From the NCBI GenBank assembly GCA_030674185.1, contig CM060312.1, forward strand, positions 29,859,335-29,923,334: DNA of 64,000 nt. The letters are read 5' to 3'. Under the pieces are notes generated by a model. That model was not told where the DNA came from, made no database searches, and saw only the letters and a program-made list of their open reading frames with translations. The position numbers and the translations under genes are program-made. Shown here one piece after another: positions 1-13,598 of the stretch. Within the stretch, counting starts at the first letter, position 1, and each line of letters begins with the position of its first letter. The stretch is from Monoplex corrugatus (Eukaryota; Mollusca; Gastropoda; Littorinimorpha; Ranellidae).

Positions 1-1935
1 AAAGAAAAGAAAAACATGGGCTAGGTAGGACCTCAGGACCTGGCCAGCTCATGGGTTTGTGTGCAGGCTTAAGGCTTGTGCCATGATCATTCTGGATCGT
101 TTCCATTACATGGCACCTGTGACATTAGTGTGTATGGAATTCATTCCAAGCGCAGAGATGTCATCTTGAGAAACTGACAATGGAACTGAATCTTTTGTTC
201 TGACTTGCTTCCTTTGCCTTCTGTCATCTCTTCCTCTCATTTTTTGCCTAGCTTGTTCATTAACCTGTACAAAGGTATGTATAATGTAAAGCCTTAATAC
301 TTTGTTTAGATTGATAACTGAGTACATTGCATTTTCAGCTCTTAGGAAATGTAGTCTGCTTAGTGGCAATTTTTATGTATGTTTTTTGTATTTTACTTTA
401 TGTGTTTGTATTCAGTTTTTGTTATCCCTCTGGTGATAAATTGGGCAGAGTAGCCAACACCGGAGGCATATCCCTAGATTATTGGCATGAATGTAGTGAT
501 ATATACGTAAATTTCTTTTCCAGTTTTTTGTTTGTTTGTTTGTGTCTAAGGTCATTGATTTACTTAGATGTTTGTTGGTATTTTTGTTTGTTTTTTTAGA
601 TGTTATATCCTGATTTGTGCTATGGTTAAAGCCTTGATATGTGACACTGAGCTTGGTTTTAAACACTGATGATGGTAATACCTTTTTTCATGACCTTTTT
701 CTATTGCCTCTCCTTTTAAGAGCAACCGATTACCAGCTTTGAGATAAGGACATCAATAAAATCATAATATGATTGTATTCAAATGTGCTTTTTATTTCCT
801 TGCAGTGTTTGTTGTTTATTTTTGAGAATTTTTTTAAACTTTTCCAAATATTTTTTACTCCAAGGGGAATCACAGCCCAAAACTACACAGTTTGATTAAG
901 TTAATATTGTAAGTCTAAATGTTGGCTAGCCCTGAAGAGAGACGAGCAGAAAATGTTGAGATATTTGGAGGTTGGGGTTTCACAAGGCAGACTGATTGAT
1001 AGGACATCCATAACATTAATTAAATGTCCTTGCAAAATCTTTACATTGTGTACGGCTTGATTGTGATTATTCTGTTACCAGAAAGCCATCGAGATGATGG
1101 CTGATCAAGTATCTTTGTGTTCATAGCCTGTGTTCTTCAGAAAGTGCCGGAACGTCTTCTCTCGCGACTGTGACAGGACTCAACTGTACTGTCGCAGCAA
1201 AATGGCATATGGTACTTGTCACAGCCTTGTTTGTACTCTGCCTATCATTATGGCTTGAGCTGCATATGTAAAAATGCAATCAAAAAAAAAAGAGAGAGAG
1301 AGAGAGAAAGTATTCATTCACAAAAGCATTCATGTACTGATGAAGGGAAGTTCCTGTTCTTGATTAATTTTGTTGTTTGTTTTTGTTCATTTTGTTGAGT
1401 TAAACTGGTTGCTATCTTCATATGCAGTTTTCCAGTTTTTACAAGAGATCAACAGATTTCACCTGATCTGATTTAACATTTGAGTGTATTATTCTTTAAA
1501 CATATTTTAGACTTGCGAGGGTAATTGTGAACATGGTTTTTAACTGTTGTCTTTATATTTTAACCTGGGTTCGTTTTTAACATATTATCCCTGATGTGGC
1601 TATAGTAGTCAACCGGGCTATAAGCAATATGAATCTAAACCTGAACCTGAACTGGTTGCTGCTCAGTTACTTCGTATCAGTTTGATTTGGTTGCTGTTCA
1701 TAGATGCAAGTTTCCAATATAGCAGTGTATAATAATAATATCATGTAATCATATGATTATTAGATTGTTACATGAGGTCAGTCTTTGAAAAATATTCAAT
1801 GTCTTTCACATGTTTTTTGTTAACAAACACAGTGCTGCTCGTTTGATTTATTGAATTTCTGCTGGTGCTGTTCTTACCATGTTGTTAGCTTTGTTTTCAG
1901 CCGTTCTGTATTCTTTCTACATTTTGTTATCTTTT
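1..1935. repeat. Diverged interspersed repeat; no host gene seen
   Basis: Bases about 180-480 and 660-1420 are a diverged copy of sequence found again at 57220-57580 and 58262-58960, in the same orientation. Bases about 1500-1640 carry another repeat ending GGGCTATAAGCAATATGAA, also seen near 7365-7500 and 49430-49550. Splice-like sites occur, but I find no convincing coding exon. Confidence 0.55.
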
Positions 1936-1944
1936 AATGCGTCT

Positions 1945-4900
1945 TGAAGCAAACCTGCAGAAAAATAACAGCAAGAAAGCCTACCAGCTTGTGAAAGGAC
2001 TAACAAGCTCAAAACAAGGCAGAACCACTACCATACAGAACAAAGCAGGGAAATGTCTCACAGAAGATCAAGAGATTCTGCAGAGGTGGACAGAGTACTG
2101 CTCCGAATTATACACACACACAACAATAGGAGATCCCAAGGTGCTAGACGTTCCTCCACCAACCAACAACGACAGCTACCCCATTGGGGCGAGAAGAAGT
2201 TGAAGCTGCAGTAAAATCATTAAAGAAAGGCAAGTCGGCAGGAGTGAACAACATTCCCTCAGAACTGGTCCAGGCAGGAGGAGAGGCTATGATAGATATG
2301 TTACTCATCATCTGCAATAAGATCTGGCGGACAGGTGAGTGGCCAACACCTTGGACCCAGTCCCTGATCATCACTCTCCCGAAGAAAGGCAACCTACAAC
2401 TGTGCCAAAACTACCGTACCATCAGCCTGATCAGCCATCCAAGTAAGGTCATGCTAAAAATCCTTCTGAGTAGACTGAAGCCACAAGCTGAGGAGATAAT
2501 AAAAGAAGAGCAGGCAGGTTTCAGACCAGGAAGAAGTACCACAGAGCAAATTTTCAACCTCAGATTGCTCTGCGAGAAATACCTGCAACACCAGCAAGGC
2601 CTTTACCACGTCTTCGTGGACTTCAAGAAGGCATTCGACAGAGTTTGGCACGCAGCCTTAATAATAATAATAATAATGGCTTCTTATATAGCGCTTAATC
2701 AAAATAATTTCTCTAAGCGCTTTACAAAAACATACTGCATTCACCTCTCCTACACACACAACCACACACCTCACAAACAACTACGAATACCACCACTACA
2801 GAAACCAACAAATCCTACGAGCACAACACTCACTCATCTCAAGCATTGCTACAAAACCAAATCACACAACGTTCAATTATACAACAAACATGCAATAGAA
2901 AACACACCCTGAAACAGTATGTCAAAACAAGGCTTAGACGGCTATGACATAGGTGGTACCCCTACGCAGCATTGACTAGTTGTGAGAAAATAGATGGGTT
3001 TTAAGTTTAGACTTGAAAGAAGAGAAATAATCTGAATGTCTGAGAGAGTCTGGCAGTCTGTTCCACATCGATGGAGCTTGAAAAGAGAAAGACCTTTCAC
3101 CAGTAGTAGTTCTGAAGCGAGTCATTCGTAGAAGGCGGTCGTCTGCAGAGGAGCGTAGTTGTCGAGAGGGAGTATAGATTTGAAGGAGATCCGAGAGATA
3201 AGAAGGTCCATTTTCAAAGAGAGAAGAGAAAGTGAGAGTTGAGATTTTGTACGAGATACGGTTTGAGACAGATAACCAGTGAAGAGAGTGAAGTAGTGGC
3301 GAAATGTGATCATATTTACCTGCTCTACAGACTACCCGGGCTGCATGATTTTGGATTCGCTGTAATCTTTCTATCAGGTATTTCGGAAGGCCGGCCAAAA
3401 GTGAGTGCAGTAATCTATTCTAGATAAAACAAAGGCACAAATGAGAGTTTTTGTAGCATCTGTAGAGAGAAGATGACGTACGGAACTGATTCTTCTTAGT
3501 TCTAAATAAGCAATCTTGCAAATATTTGAAACTTGTTTCTCAAAGGAGAGGGATTGGTCAAGAATGACCCCTAGACTGCGGACAGAGGTGGACACAGAAA
3601 CAGTACAGTCATTGATAGTGACAGTTGAAGGTAGAGAAGGATGGTTAGGTTGTTTTGTCACGAGCATGAGTTCCGTCTTGTCGTCATTTAGTTGTAGTTT
3701 GTTGGTAGTCATCCAGTCCTTTAGGTCTGCAATGCAGCCCTGCGCCCGAGAAATCAGTGAGTCAATTTTAGCAATGGGAGCCGACTGATGAAGCTGTGTA
3801 TCATCAGCAAAGCTCTCGTGCAACATGGCGTGACCACCAATGACGTCAGACACAGGACCGGCATACAGCACAAAAAGGACTGGCCCCAGTACAGAACCCT
3901 GAGGCACACCGTACCTAAGAGGAGAACTGTCTGAGTATCTGTCCTGTACACACACTGTCTGAGTCCGTCCAGTCAAGTAAGAGATAATCCAGTCGAGGGC
4001 TGTGTCTTTGAAACCAAAGGAAGTTTGAAGCCATGAGAACAAAATATTATGATCGATCATGTCAAATGCTGCGGAAAGATCCAACAACGCTAACAAGGAA
4101 ACGTTCCCATCATCAAGCCCACAGAGGAGGTCATTGACTACACGGAGGAGTGCTGTCTCACAGCTATGGCCTTGTCGGTAAGCAAACTGATGAGGATTCA
4201 AGAGGTGATTCTTTTCGAGGTGTTCTAGAATTTGTTCCAGAACAATCTTTTCCAATAATTTTGATAGAAATGACAAATTTGACACAGGCCGATAATTCTT
4301 TAGAACGTTTTTGTCTAGTGAAAGTTTCTTGATCAATGGACGTACCATTGCAGACTTGAAGATTTCAGGAACGTGACCAGAGGACAGAGAGGTATTGATA
4401 ACATGAGTAATATGGGGTAGAACGTCATCGATACACTGGAAGAGCAAGTGAGTAGGAATGGCATCAAGTTCACATGACTTAGGGCTGCATCGCAAACAAA
4501 GTTTTTTGACATAGTCTTGGCTAACGGCTGAAAGAAGTCAAAGGAGGTCCACAGTAAACTTTGTCATTCAGGGAGTGTACAGGTGCAGTAGAATCTAGGT
4601 TTTCACGGATAGTATCAATTTTGCCATTGAAAAACTCTAAGAATTTCTGAGGGAGCTCTTGAGTTTGGAAGATGGTGGGGAGGGTGGAGCAGCTGACTTT
4701 ACCTAACAGACTATTTGTGACATTGAACAACTTCTTGGCCGTATTACAAGTCAGTATCTTTGAAGAATAGAACAAAGTTTTTGCTTGATGAACAATATCA
4801 GTAACATGATTTCTAGCGGTTTGATATATTTCCCAGTACACAGTCAGACCCGTGGCGCGCCATCGCCTCTCAGCCCTCCTCCTCTCCTGCTTGGCCTCCG

Positions 4901-6378
4901 ACAACTCAGGACCCACTGTGCTGTGCCATTGACACAATGAGCGATCAGAGATCAAGCGCCTGCTCACTGGAGCATGCTTATCAAGCATGGCACGGAGGGC
5001 AGAGGTCAGCTGAAAAGCTGATGGCTCACCCGGTATGGCCGTGATCAGATCAGATTTGAAAGCCTCTATGTCGATAGCAGAAATTTTCCTAACTTCCTTG
5101 TACGTCTTTGGAACGGCGGGCCTAATGATGTCTAATTCACACTTCACAGCATAATGATCCGATGCTAAGTTAGTGTCAACAGTTGAAGACTTGAGTAAAT
5201 GATCACTGTCTCTGTAGACTACCCAGTCTACTGTGTTACCTTGTTTGTTCGTTTTTTCATTCACGGATTGCTGGAGTGCAAAAGTATCTAAAATTTCTAA
5301 CACCTCAGCCTTGTGGGCAACCATGAGGCTGTACAACATCAATGCCAACCTGATCAGAACCATAGAATGCCTCTACGAAAAGGCGACCAGTGCAGTCTAC
5401 CATGACAACAACATAGGAGAATGGTTCCGAACCACAGTTGGAGTTCGCCAAGGATGCCTGCTCTCCCCCACTCTCTTTAACATCTTCTTAGAGAGAATAA
5501 TGGCTGACGCACTTGAAGACCACGAGGGAACAGTCAGCATCGGAGGTAGAACAATCACAAACTTGCGTTTTGCCGACGACATTGACAGGCTAGCTGGGCA
5601 AGAGCAAGAGCTGGTCAGCTTGATAAAACATCTTGATGAGGCCTCCACAGCATATGGCATGCAGATCAGTGCAGAGAAAACCCAGTTGATGACAAATAAT
5701 ACCAATGGCATCAGCACTGACATTACCATAGACAACAAGAAACTTGAGACCGTCCATAGATTTAAATATCTGGGAGCTGTAGTATCAGATGAAGGATCAA
5801 AGCCCGAAGTACTTTCCAGGATTGCCCAGACCACAGCTGCAATGACCAAGCTAAAAGTCATCTGGAACGACAAGAATATCGCAATCGGCTCCAAGATCAG
5901 ACTGATGCGTTCCCTGGTCATGTCAATATTTTTGTATGCATGCGAAACATGGACCATAACAGCAGACATTGAAAGAAGGATACAGGCAATGGAGATGAGA
6001 TGCTTCCGCAAACTCCTTGGTATCTCGTACAAAGATCATATAACCAATAAGGAAGTGAAAACCCGAATCGAAAACGCCATCGGGCCGTATGAAGACCTCC
6101 TGACCTCAGTGAAAAGACGCAAACTGAGGTGGTACGGGCACGTCACACGATCATCTGGACTGGCCAAGACCGTCTTGCAGGGAACAGTTCAGGGAGGGAG
6201 ACGAAGAGGCAGACAGAAAAAGATGGGAAGACAATATCAGAGAGTGGACTGGCCTTGAATGGAATATCATTCTGCGGAAAGCTGAGGACCGTGAGGAGTG
6301 GAGGAAGTTGGTTACAAAATCTTCAGTGGTGCCCCAACGGTCAACCAGACTACGGGACTGATGATGATGATGATGATG
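1945..6378 (+). mobile_element. RTE-like LINE, 5'-truncated, split by a nested LINE
   Basis: The reverse-transcriptase ORF is read in 1945-2659 and resumes at 5307 after a 2.65-kb insertion. Recognisable parts are SLKKGKSAGVNNIPSELVQA, NYRTISLISH, GFRPGRSTTEQIF, the palm motif FVDFKKAFDRVW, then VGVRQGCLLSP, the catalytic FADD box in LRFADDIDRL and the C-terminal LRWYGHVTRSSG with GGRRRGRQKK. The first part needs a frame change near 2180, and there is a 1-bp deletion near 6225. The copy starts inside the linker between endonuclease and RT, so it is 5'-truncated. It ends in a (TGA)n tail, as is usual for RTE-type elements. A perfect 9-bp target-site duplication AATGCGTCT lies at 1936-1944 and 6379-6387. 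Confidence 0.88.
2660..5306 (-). mobile_element. L2/CR1-like LINE (family A) nested in the RTE-like LINE
   Basis: On the minus strand this reads from the C-terminal part of an endonuclease (VLEILDTFALQQSVNE, then SDHYAVKCEL) through RT (NYRPVSNLSFLSKLLEKIV, LDLSAAFDMIDH, YGVPQGSVLGPVLF, SFADDTQLH) to a C-terminal region with RLQRIQNHAARVV and SLHWLSVSNRI. Frameshifts near 4525 and 3395 break the ORF. The 3' end has paired AGCGC tracts and an (ATA)n tail abutting the target at 2660, typical of L2/CR1-type ends. It is 5'-truncated in the endonuclease. CAGCCTT at 2653-2659 and 5307-5313 is a 7-bp target-site duplication. Confidence 0.9.
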
Positions 6379-6387
6379 AATGCGTCT

Positions 6388-9312
6388 CTGAGAGATATAG
6401 CTTCTGTAACACCCTTGGTCAGAAAGGATGGTATTTATGGGCATTTTATACATGTATGCTGTTTTGGGGTATGTCTGTCAAAGATAAGGCAGAACAGGTT
6501 GTAAGGGCTTGATAAGAATTTGTTTAGTTGTAGACAAAGTGAAACAGAACGTGTGATATATGAGAAAGGAATGCATTTTCATCAACATTGTCCAAGGCTC
6601 ATGATGAAATGTATGTGTGTCGCTTTCTTTTTTTCCCCCCCATCTTTTGATAGTATGAGAGATGTCACGCTCACTGATGGCCAGAATTATGTTCTTTTTT
6701 TTTTTATCAGCTTCAAAATATTTTATTTCTGAAGGATAGTAACACTGAAGTAGCATTTTCATTGAAGACAGTGGTAGATTGTCACAACAATGAAAGCAGA
6801 TGTTAAATATTGGCAGAAAGTTTTAAGAAAGTGTTGTATCTTTGACAGATAGTGCTTATTTGAGACAAGTTTTTGAGACGCAATAATGGAAACAAAAAGA
6901 AAATATGTCAAGAGAAGGAAAGTATTACATGTATTGTTACAACTAGTAGATAAATAACTGGGTTTGGCACATATTTATACCACAATGTGATGCAAAGCGT
7001 ATACAGTACTTCAGTAACATAAATATGAGCATATTGTTACAGCCTCAAGAGTACAGACAGACAGAAAGAAGAAAGACAGAAGCGAGCAGAAAAAGCAGAC
7101 AAGATAGACTTTATGGTCGAAAATACAAAACTGAGAAAGACAACAGAAAAAAGACAAGTAAATGAATAAATGAAATAAAATAAATCAGGGGAAAAAACAG
7201 ACAAGAAGAAAGACTACTCTGGGTAAGGGATATGTCCAGGAGACCTTCCCAGAGCACTGTCGGTGTTTAAGTCATTACAGTGCCTGATCTGATTTTATGT
7301 CTGTTTTTTTGTTGTTGTTGTTGTTGTTTTTTTTTTGGGGGGGGGGGGTTAATTGCATTTTGTACTTGTAAGGTTAACAGTGAGCATGGTTTTTAACTGT
7401 TGTCTTTTATCTTAACCTGGTTGTCGTTTTTGATGTGGTGTTACCCCTGACATGTCGCTAGTAGTTGGCTGGGCTATAAGCAATAGAACTTTAAATTCTT
7501 TTATGGATAGGTTCTATGCTCCATATGCAGATGACGCCTTTTGATTTATGCAGAACTTGTCAGACTTGCTGCCTGGGCGGATCACACAAAGAGAGGTGCA
7601 TCCACATAGAGCGAGCCACCAGATCTGTTGTAGCAGAACTCCACAAAGTTTAGATACATAAACTTAGGACAAGCGTGGCAGAATAGTTAAGACGTTCACT
7701 TGCCAGTAACTAAACTCGAGGTGGTAGGGCTCATGTCCAGTTGAGGCTTTGACTTTTCTCTTCAGTTCTATCTGAAAATCCAACTGAACGTCTAGTCCTT
7801 CAGAAGCATATGAAAAACGAGTCGGGCTTGTGTGCCTTCTGGCTCATGCACACTAAAGATTCCATTGCAGTTGAAAATTGTGAAGAGCAGGGCATTTGCC
7901 CAGCTGCCCTGGCATAAAACATTGCAGAGATAAGTTGATTTCCCAGGTCCCTTTTTGAAGACCAGTTAGCTTTCTTGCCTTCTGAAGTCTTGGGGGAAAC
8001 ATGGATGGTACTGCACTGCGGCGGCGAGCTCTCTATCGGAATTTCACATGGTAAATCCACTGTGAGAAAAGAAATCAATATGAATAGGAATAAAATCTAC
8101 ACAGAAAAGATAAAGGTAAAACAAAGTATTTGGAAGAAAAATATCAGGAAAATATGTTCTTTTAATCTGAGGAAGCAGTCTTGTGTGTTTCAACATTTGC
8201 AACAAACAAACAAACAGTGAAAGAGAGAGCGACTGTCAAAGACCGCTACGCCATGCACACATGAATATTATCATCACAGACCCAAGAGAGGAAAACAAGG
8301 CTGTCTCCCTTGCAATTGTATAACACATAGAAGGTCATCTGCAAACAGACAAAATAAACCTTTTACTCCACAGAATAACCTGTCCGATCAATAAATTGGC
8401 ACTTTTAGTGGGGTTTTTCCATCCAGCTCTTGCCCACATACATACACAGTTACACATGCACATACACACACATGCACACACACAACATAACACCCTCCTC
8501 CCCCTCCCCCCCCCCCCACACACACACAAACACACATGTATGCTGGTGCTGGGGAAAAATGCAGATGAGAAAGTATGTATAAGCAGCATAGCCTTTGCCT
8601 TTTTGTGAGTGATTTGACTGATTTTGTATGCAATGTACATTGTCTGTGAAACCCAAGCAGCTTCAAAGTGTAACATTTTATTTAATTTATTTCATATCAT
8701 ATCTATCAGACACAATATTTCTCTGTTAAAGAATGTCCTGTCTTCTTCAAGTAGGAAGAAGGAAAGTATGGCTTACAGTAAAAAATTCAATCTTTTGTAA
8801 ATATGTGATTAAGAACTGGAACAACTTTCCCTTACAATATCTTACTGCATTTTTTTAACTGGTGTATCTCTGAATTGGTTGCTTGAATTAGACTTTAGCC
8901 AAGATTAATGATTGGGATTGCTTTACTAGAAAATCTCTCTTGATTGTTTGTTTGAATAAAACTTTGCTGAAATGTATTTTACTTTGGGTGTATGTGGGTT
9001 GTGTGTGTGTTTTCTGATGATTATATGAACAGTTTTCTCAGTACATGTATACTGTCTTTCTTTTTTTTTTTCAACCCAAGAGTGATCTGAAAATCATATA
9101 GTTCAGCCCAACTCATATCAATTTTTCCTCAGCACATTATATATTTTACCATCTCTGTTTTCAATCTTTGCTCACTTTTTTGTTTGTAGATTATTGGGAA
9201 AACTGAAATAGATTTGTGTGTATGTGTGTGTGTGTTTTTAAGTTTCCGGTGAGTTGAAAACGTTTGAAGCAACAGATATAGGCCTACTTTCTTTATACTT
9301 ATATAGTTCTTT
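6388..9312. other. Largely featureless stretch
   Basis: This AT-rich DNA holds short homopolymer tracts, a G-rich stretch near 7338, a copy of the GGGCTATAAGCAATA repeat end near 7365-7500, a degenerate tRNA-like segment near 7671-7745, a SINE remnant at 7790-8090 and a (CA)n/poly-C tract at 8441-8540. No supported gene is seen. Confidence 0.5.
7790..8090 (+). repeat. Degenerate mollusc-type SINE remnant
   Basis: The 3' part (7985-8085) has the order of landmarks TGGTACTGCACTGCGGCGGC, a GAGCTCTC stretch, GGAATTTCACATGG and then AAATCCACTGTGAGAAAAGAAAT. These resemble the end of a SINE I recall as common in caenogastropod DNA, and they match the 3' part of the copy at 22165-22400. The assignment is by eye and from memory. 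Confidence 0.45.
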
Positions 9313-9322
9313 ATACTTATAG

Positions 9323-10138
9323 GTTGGAGGAAAAATGATAAACAACATCCGATATGCAGATGACACCATGCTAATTGCAGAAAATGAAAGGGACCTACAA
9401 AACCTTATGAATATACTAGAAATAGAAAGCAAAGGTAAGGGGTTAGAACTAAATAGCAGGAAGACTGAAGTCATGGTGATCAGTAAAAAACATGAAATCC
9501 CCTCATGCAAAATAACAGTAAACGGCACAACCTTGAGACAGGTTGATAAGTTTAAATACCTGGGAACGATCATTTCACCAGACGGCAGATGCACATCAGA
9601 AATAGCCAGCAGAATCGGTCAAGCCAAAATAGCATTCAAAAAAATGAAAAGCATTCTTACCAATAAATGCCTATCAATAACATCAGGAAGAGAGTTCTTG
9701 AGTGTTATATAGAACCAATACGGTTATGAGGCGTGGACAGTCAAGAAGCAAAGCCAGAACAAGATTGAGGCAGCCGAGATGTGGTTTCTAAGAAGAATGT
9801 TGAGTTCCACAGACAGCAAAGAAAACAAACGAGACAGTCTTGATGGAGGCAGACACAAGAAGATCATTCATAAGGAAGATAAGGAAAAGACGGGCAACAT
9901 TTATAGGCTATTTTATGAGGAAAGGGGAAATGGAGCACCTAGTCACAACGGGAAAGCTGGAGGGAAAGAGAGCACCAGGCAGACCCAGGGAGAAGATACT
10001 ACATGTAGACGGACTTGCAGAGTGGCTGAAGACAAAGAGGGTGGAAGAGGTGCTTGAGGCAACAAGAGATAGAGACAGATTGAAGGCCATGATCGCCAAC
10101 GCCATGTGGCAAGGCACCTGATGATGGTGATGATGATG
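9323..10138 (+). mobile_element. RTE-like LINE 3' fragment with 10-bp target duplication
   Basis: It starts abruptly within RT (IRYADDTMLIAEN, the YADD box) and continues through KTEVMVISKKHE, DKFKYLGTIISPDG, a stop at about 9711, EAWTVKKQSQNKIE in another frame and a C-terminal GKLEGKRAPGRPREKIL. It ends with a (GATGAT)n tail. ATACTTATAG at 9313-9322 and 10139-10148 is a perfect duplication, so this is a genuine short 5'-truncated insertion, now broken by at least one stop and frameshifts. Confidence 0.85.
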
Positions 10139-10246
10139 ATACTTATAGAAATGTTTTCTTTGTCCGGGCATAATTGTTGCTTGCAACCAGATACAGCCAG
10201 GTTACAAGTAACTAGAGAAAAAAATCATCAGTCACATAATGACTCT

Positions 10247-10310
<64 letters not shown>

Positions 10311-10345
10311 ACATGCGCACACACACACCATACGACACACATGCA
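10247..10345. repeat. (CT)n-(CA)n compound microsatellite
   Basis: About 20 CT units run directly into a CA tract with scattered substitutions. The open frames across it are artefacts of the dinucleotide. Confidence 0.9.
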
Positions 10346-10510
10346 CACACACGCACCGTACGACACATGTGCACATACACGCAACACATATGCAGACGTA
10401 TGTGTACAGCCGAAAGAACACGGCTGAAGACCAAAGTTAAGTTGAATATGCCATCCGTTCCCTGAGCTAACATCAGTGCCAGACCAGGATCCCGACCATG
10501 TGGCACAAAC

Positions 10511-11680
10511 TTACCACTTGTGAAATGGATTTGTTTGTGGAGAGCCCTCAAACGCTAGACGTGCCACGCTCAGAGACACCAAGATCAGGAAAATGGTGAG
10601 AACGATACACACCACCATCCTATTCATCAACAGAGAATTAAATGGTTTGGTCATCTTATCAGAATGCAACCCCGTCAGCTGACTCAAGAAGCACAGAAGA
10701 AAAGACGTCTGGATTTGCCATAAGACAGACCAGTGAAAGTAGGTGAAACACCACCCCATTGCCCCTGTGGGGATGTCAGGGTCTCTTTCAGTATAAACAG
10801 TATCCCCACCTTCTGGAAATTCTGTGCTAGAAATTTCCTCTTTTCTGTCACTCTCTTTGTTTCTTACTGTGCACAACAGCCGAACACCTTGTTGTAGAGG
10901 GGTCAAATTTTCGACTTTAATGTCTTTCTCAAGTGAACTCAGAATGTCGATTAACAACAAAGGAGAAAATATTGGATATAATTTTGTGGAATGGATGAGG
11001 ACAGAAAGGGTGGGGGGTATACCTGCAGCGACAAAACATAGATTCGTATGGAGGGCCATGATCAGTCGCCAACGTCCTAAAACTACCACTTGTGAAATGG
11101 ATTTGTTCGTGGAGAGCCCTCAAACGCTAGACGTGCCATGCTCAGAGACACCAAGATCAGAAAAATGGTGAGAACGATACACACCACCATCCTATTCATC
11201 AACAGAGAATTAAATGGTTTGGTCATCTTATCAGAATGCAACCCCGTCAGCTGACTCAAAGAAGCACAGAAGAAAAGACGTCTGGAGGGAAAGAGCACCA
11301 GGCAGACATGTTGTTAGTCGACATTCTGAGTTCACTTGAGAAAGACATTAAAGTCGAAAATTTGACTCTCTTTGTTTCTGCCTTGTTCCTTTGTTTTCTG
11401 TCATTTGGTCCTATAAGTTTCTGCCTTGCTGGCCCATTCACCTGCATGTGTTCGATAAAGACTAACATACTTTTTCTTAGGATTGATAATTGGGTACATG
11501 TATTAAGTGCATTTTTGTCTCTAGGGAAGTGAGATATATGGAAGCAATTTTAGGTCGTTGGCGACTGATCATGGCCCTCCATACGAATCTTATGTTTTGT
11601 CGCTGCAGGTATACCCCCCACCCTTTCTGTCCTCATCCATTCCGCAAAATTATGTCCAATATTTTCTCCATTGGTCTACA
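10511..11680. repeat. Inverted and direct repeats built from RTE-like 3' ends
   Basis: A block of about 200 bp at 10511-10715 is repeated almost exactly at 11085-11283 (direct). Bases 10902-10965 are repeated inverted at 11310-11370, and 10968-11085 are repeated inverted at about 11556-11675. Translations contain RIKWFGHLIRMQPRQ and EWMRTERVGG, which look like C-terminal pieces of RTE-type RT proteins. The segments appear to be several LINE ends in opposite orientations. Confidence 0.7.
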
Positions 11681-12371
11681 TGGTGCTCTTTTCCCCTCCA
11701 GTTTTCCTGTTGTGACTAGGTGCACAAATTTCTCTTGCTTCATAAAATGTTCTAAAAATGTTGCTTGTCTTTTCCAAATCTTCTTCATTAATGTTCTTTT
11801 TGTTTGCCTTTTTCAGGACTTTCTCGTTTATTTATTTATTTTTTGTTGTTGTTGTTGTTGTTGCTGTCCATAGAATTCTTAACGTTCTTCTTAGAAACCA
11901 CATTTCAGCTGCCTCAGTCTTGTTCTATGTATGTTGATTGTCTACACTTCGCATCCGCACAACAGTATTGGTTCTATATAATACTGCAGAACTCTCTTCC
12001 TGATGTTAATTGATAGCTACTTGTTGGTAAGAACGCTTTTCATTTTCTTGAATGCTGTTTTAGCTTGGCCAATTCTGCTGATATTTCTAATGCGTATCTG
12101 CCGTTTGGTAAGATAATTTTTTCCAGATATTTAAACTTATCAACTTGTCTCAATGTTTCTTTTGCTGTTATTTTACATGAGGGGATTTCTTGGTTGTTTT
12201 TTTCTTCTGATTATCATGACTCCAGTCTTGTTGCTATTTAGTTCTAGCGATATATTTCTGCTTTCTATTTCTATTATGTTCACATGATTATGTAGGTCTT
12301 TTTCATTTTCTGCAATCAGAACGGTTTCATCTGCATAATGAAGATTATCCTTTTTCCTCCAACCTTTATTT
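11680..12371 (-). mobile_element. RTE-like LINE, C-terminal half, minus strand
   Basis: The minus strand encodes degraded versions of the segments seen in the 9323-10138 copy: the GKLEGKRAP block near 11680-11710, the RT C-terminal region at 12000-12200 and the YADE/TVLIAEN block near 12320-12350. It breaks off at the junction with the L2/CR1-like LINE. The matching N-terminal RT part lies beyond that insertion at 13743-14284. Confidence 0.7.
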
Positions 12372-13543
12372 AGGCTTCTCGTGATGGTTTTGCATCTCTG
12401 ACATTGCTCTCTCCTGGTTCACTTCTTATCTATCAAACAGAAAACAAACTGTTCTCATCAATGGCACTTACTCTCAACCTGCATACCTGACCTGTGGTGT
12501 TCCACAAGGATCTGTCCTTGGCCCTGTTCTTTTCACTCTTTACACCTCCCCCCTGTCCACCATCATCAACTCCCACTCTATAAAACACCACTTCTATGCT
12601 GATGACACCCAACTTCAAGACAGTGATTCACCTGACAATATACAGCGCCTCCTGACTCGCACCACTGAGTGTTACTCGGACATCAAAAATTGGATGACAT
12701 ACAACAAACTTCAGCTAAATGATGACAAGACAGAAGCTATCCTCATTGGCACCCGTCAGAAACTTTCTCAGCTGCCTCCTCTTTCTCTCCCATTATGTAA
12801 CACATCAGTCCCAATTTCTGATTCAGCTAAAAACCTTGGTGTCTGCATTGACTCTACCCTCTCCATGAACAACTTTGTTTCTCAAACTGCCAGATCTTGC
12901 TACTATCACCTCCATCGTATAAGCCTGATCAGGAAGTATCTCTCTGTCGAAACAACTGCAAAACTCGTTCTCTCCTTCATAATGTCTCGCATTGACTATT
13001 GCAATTCACTCCTGTCCGGTCTTCCTGCCTCCACCACTCACATCCTACAGCGCATTCAAAACAATGCTGCACGCCTTGTACTCAAAAAGAAAAAAGCTGA
13101 CCACATATCTCCTCTCCTGGCACAACTTCACTGGCTCCCTGTATCAAAGCGCATACAGTACAAACTAGACACCATGTGCTACAAAAGCCTCAATAACGCA
13201 GCCCCCGATTACCTGTCAAGCCTACTTGAGATCTATGTTCCCTCACGTACCCTCCGCTCTGCCTCCGATCCTCTGACTTTTCGCTTTCCATGCACTAAGC
13301 TCAATACCTATGGTCCACGAGCCTTCTCTGTTTCTGGTCCGCTCTCCTGGAACAAACTTCCTCTCTCAGTCTCCTTCAAGTCCGCTCTCAAAACTCACCT
13401 TTTCTCCTCTGCATAAAATCCTGACCTCACTCAATCCCCTCTGCAGCCTGTCTCCACTCGGAGGGGAATCACATTGCATATATAATTATAATATGCTCTC
13501 TATAATTTTCCATTGTTTTTATTCTTTCCCCCATTTATAGCCG

Positions 13544-13598
<55 letters not shown>

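Noticed and set aside
5233..6258. A single 341-aa protein starting at 5233
   Set aside because: The first ~25 codons lie in the antisense of the nested L2/CR1-like LINE; only the part from 5307 belongs to the RTE-like RT.
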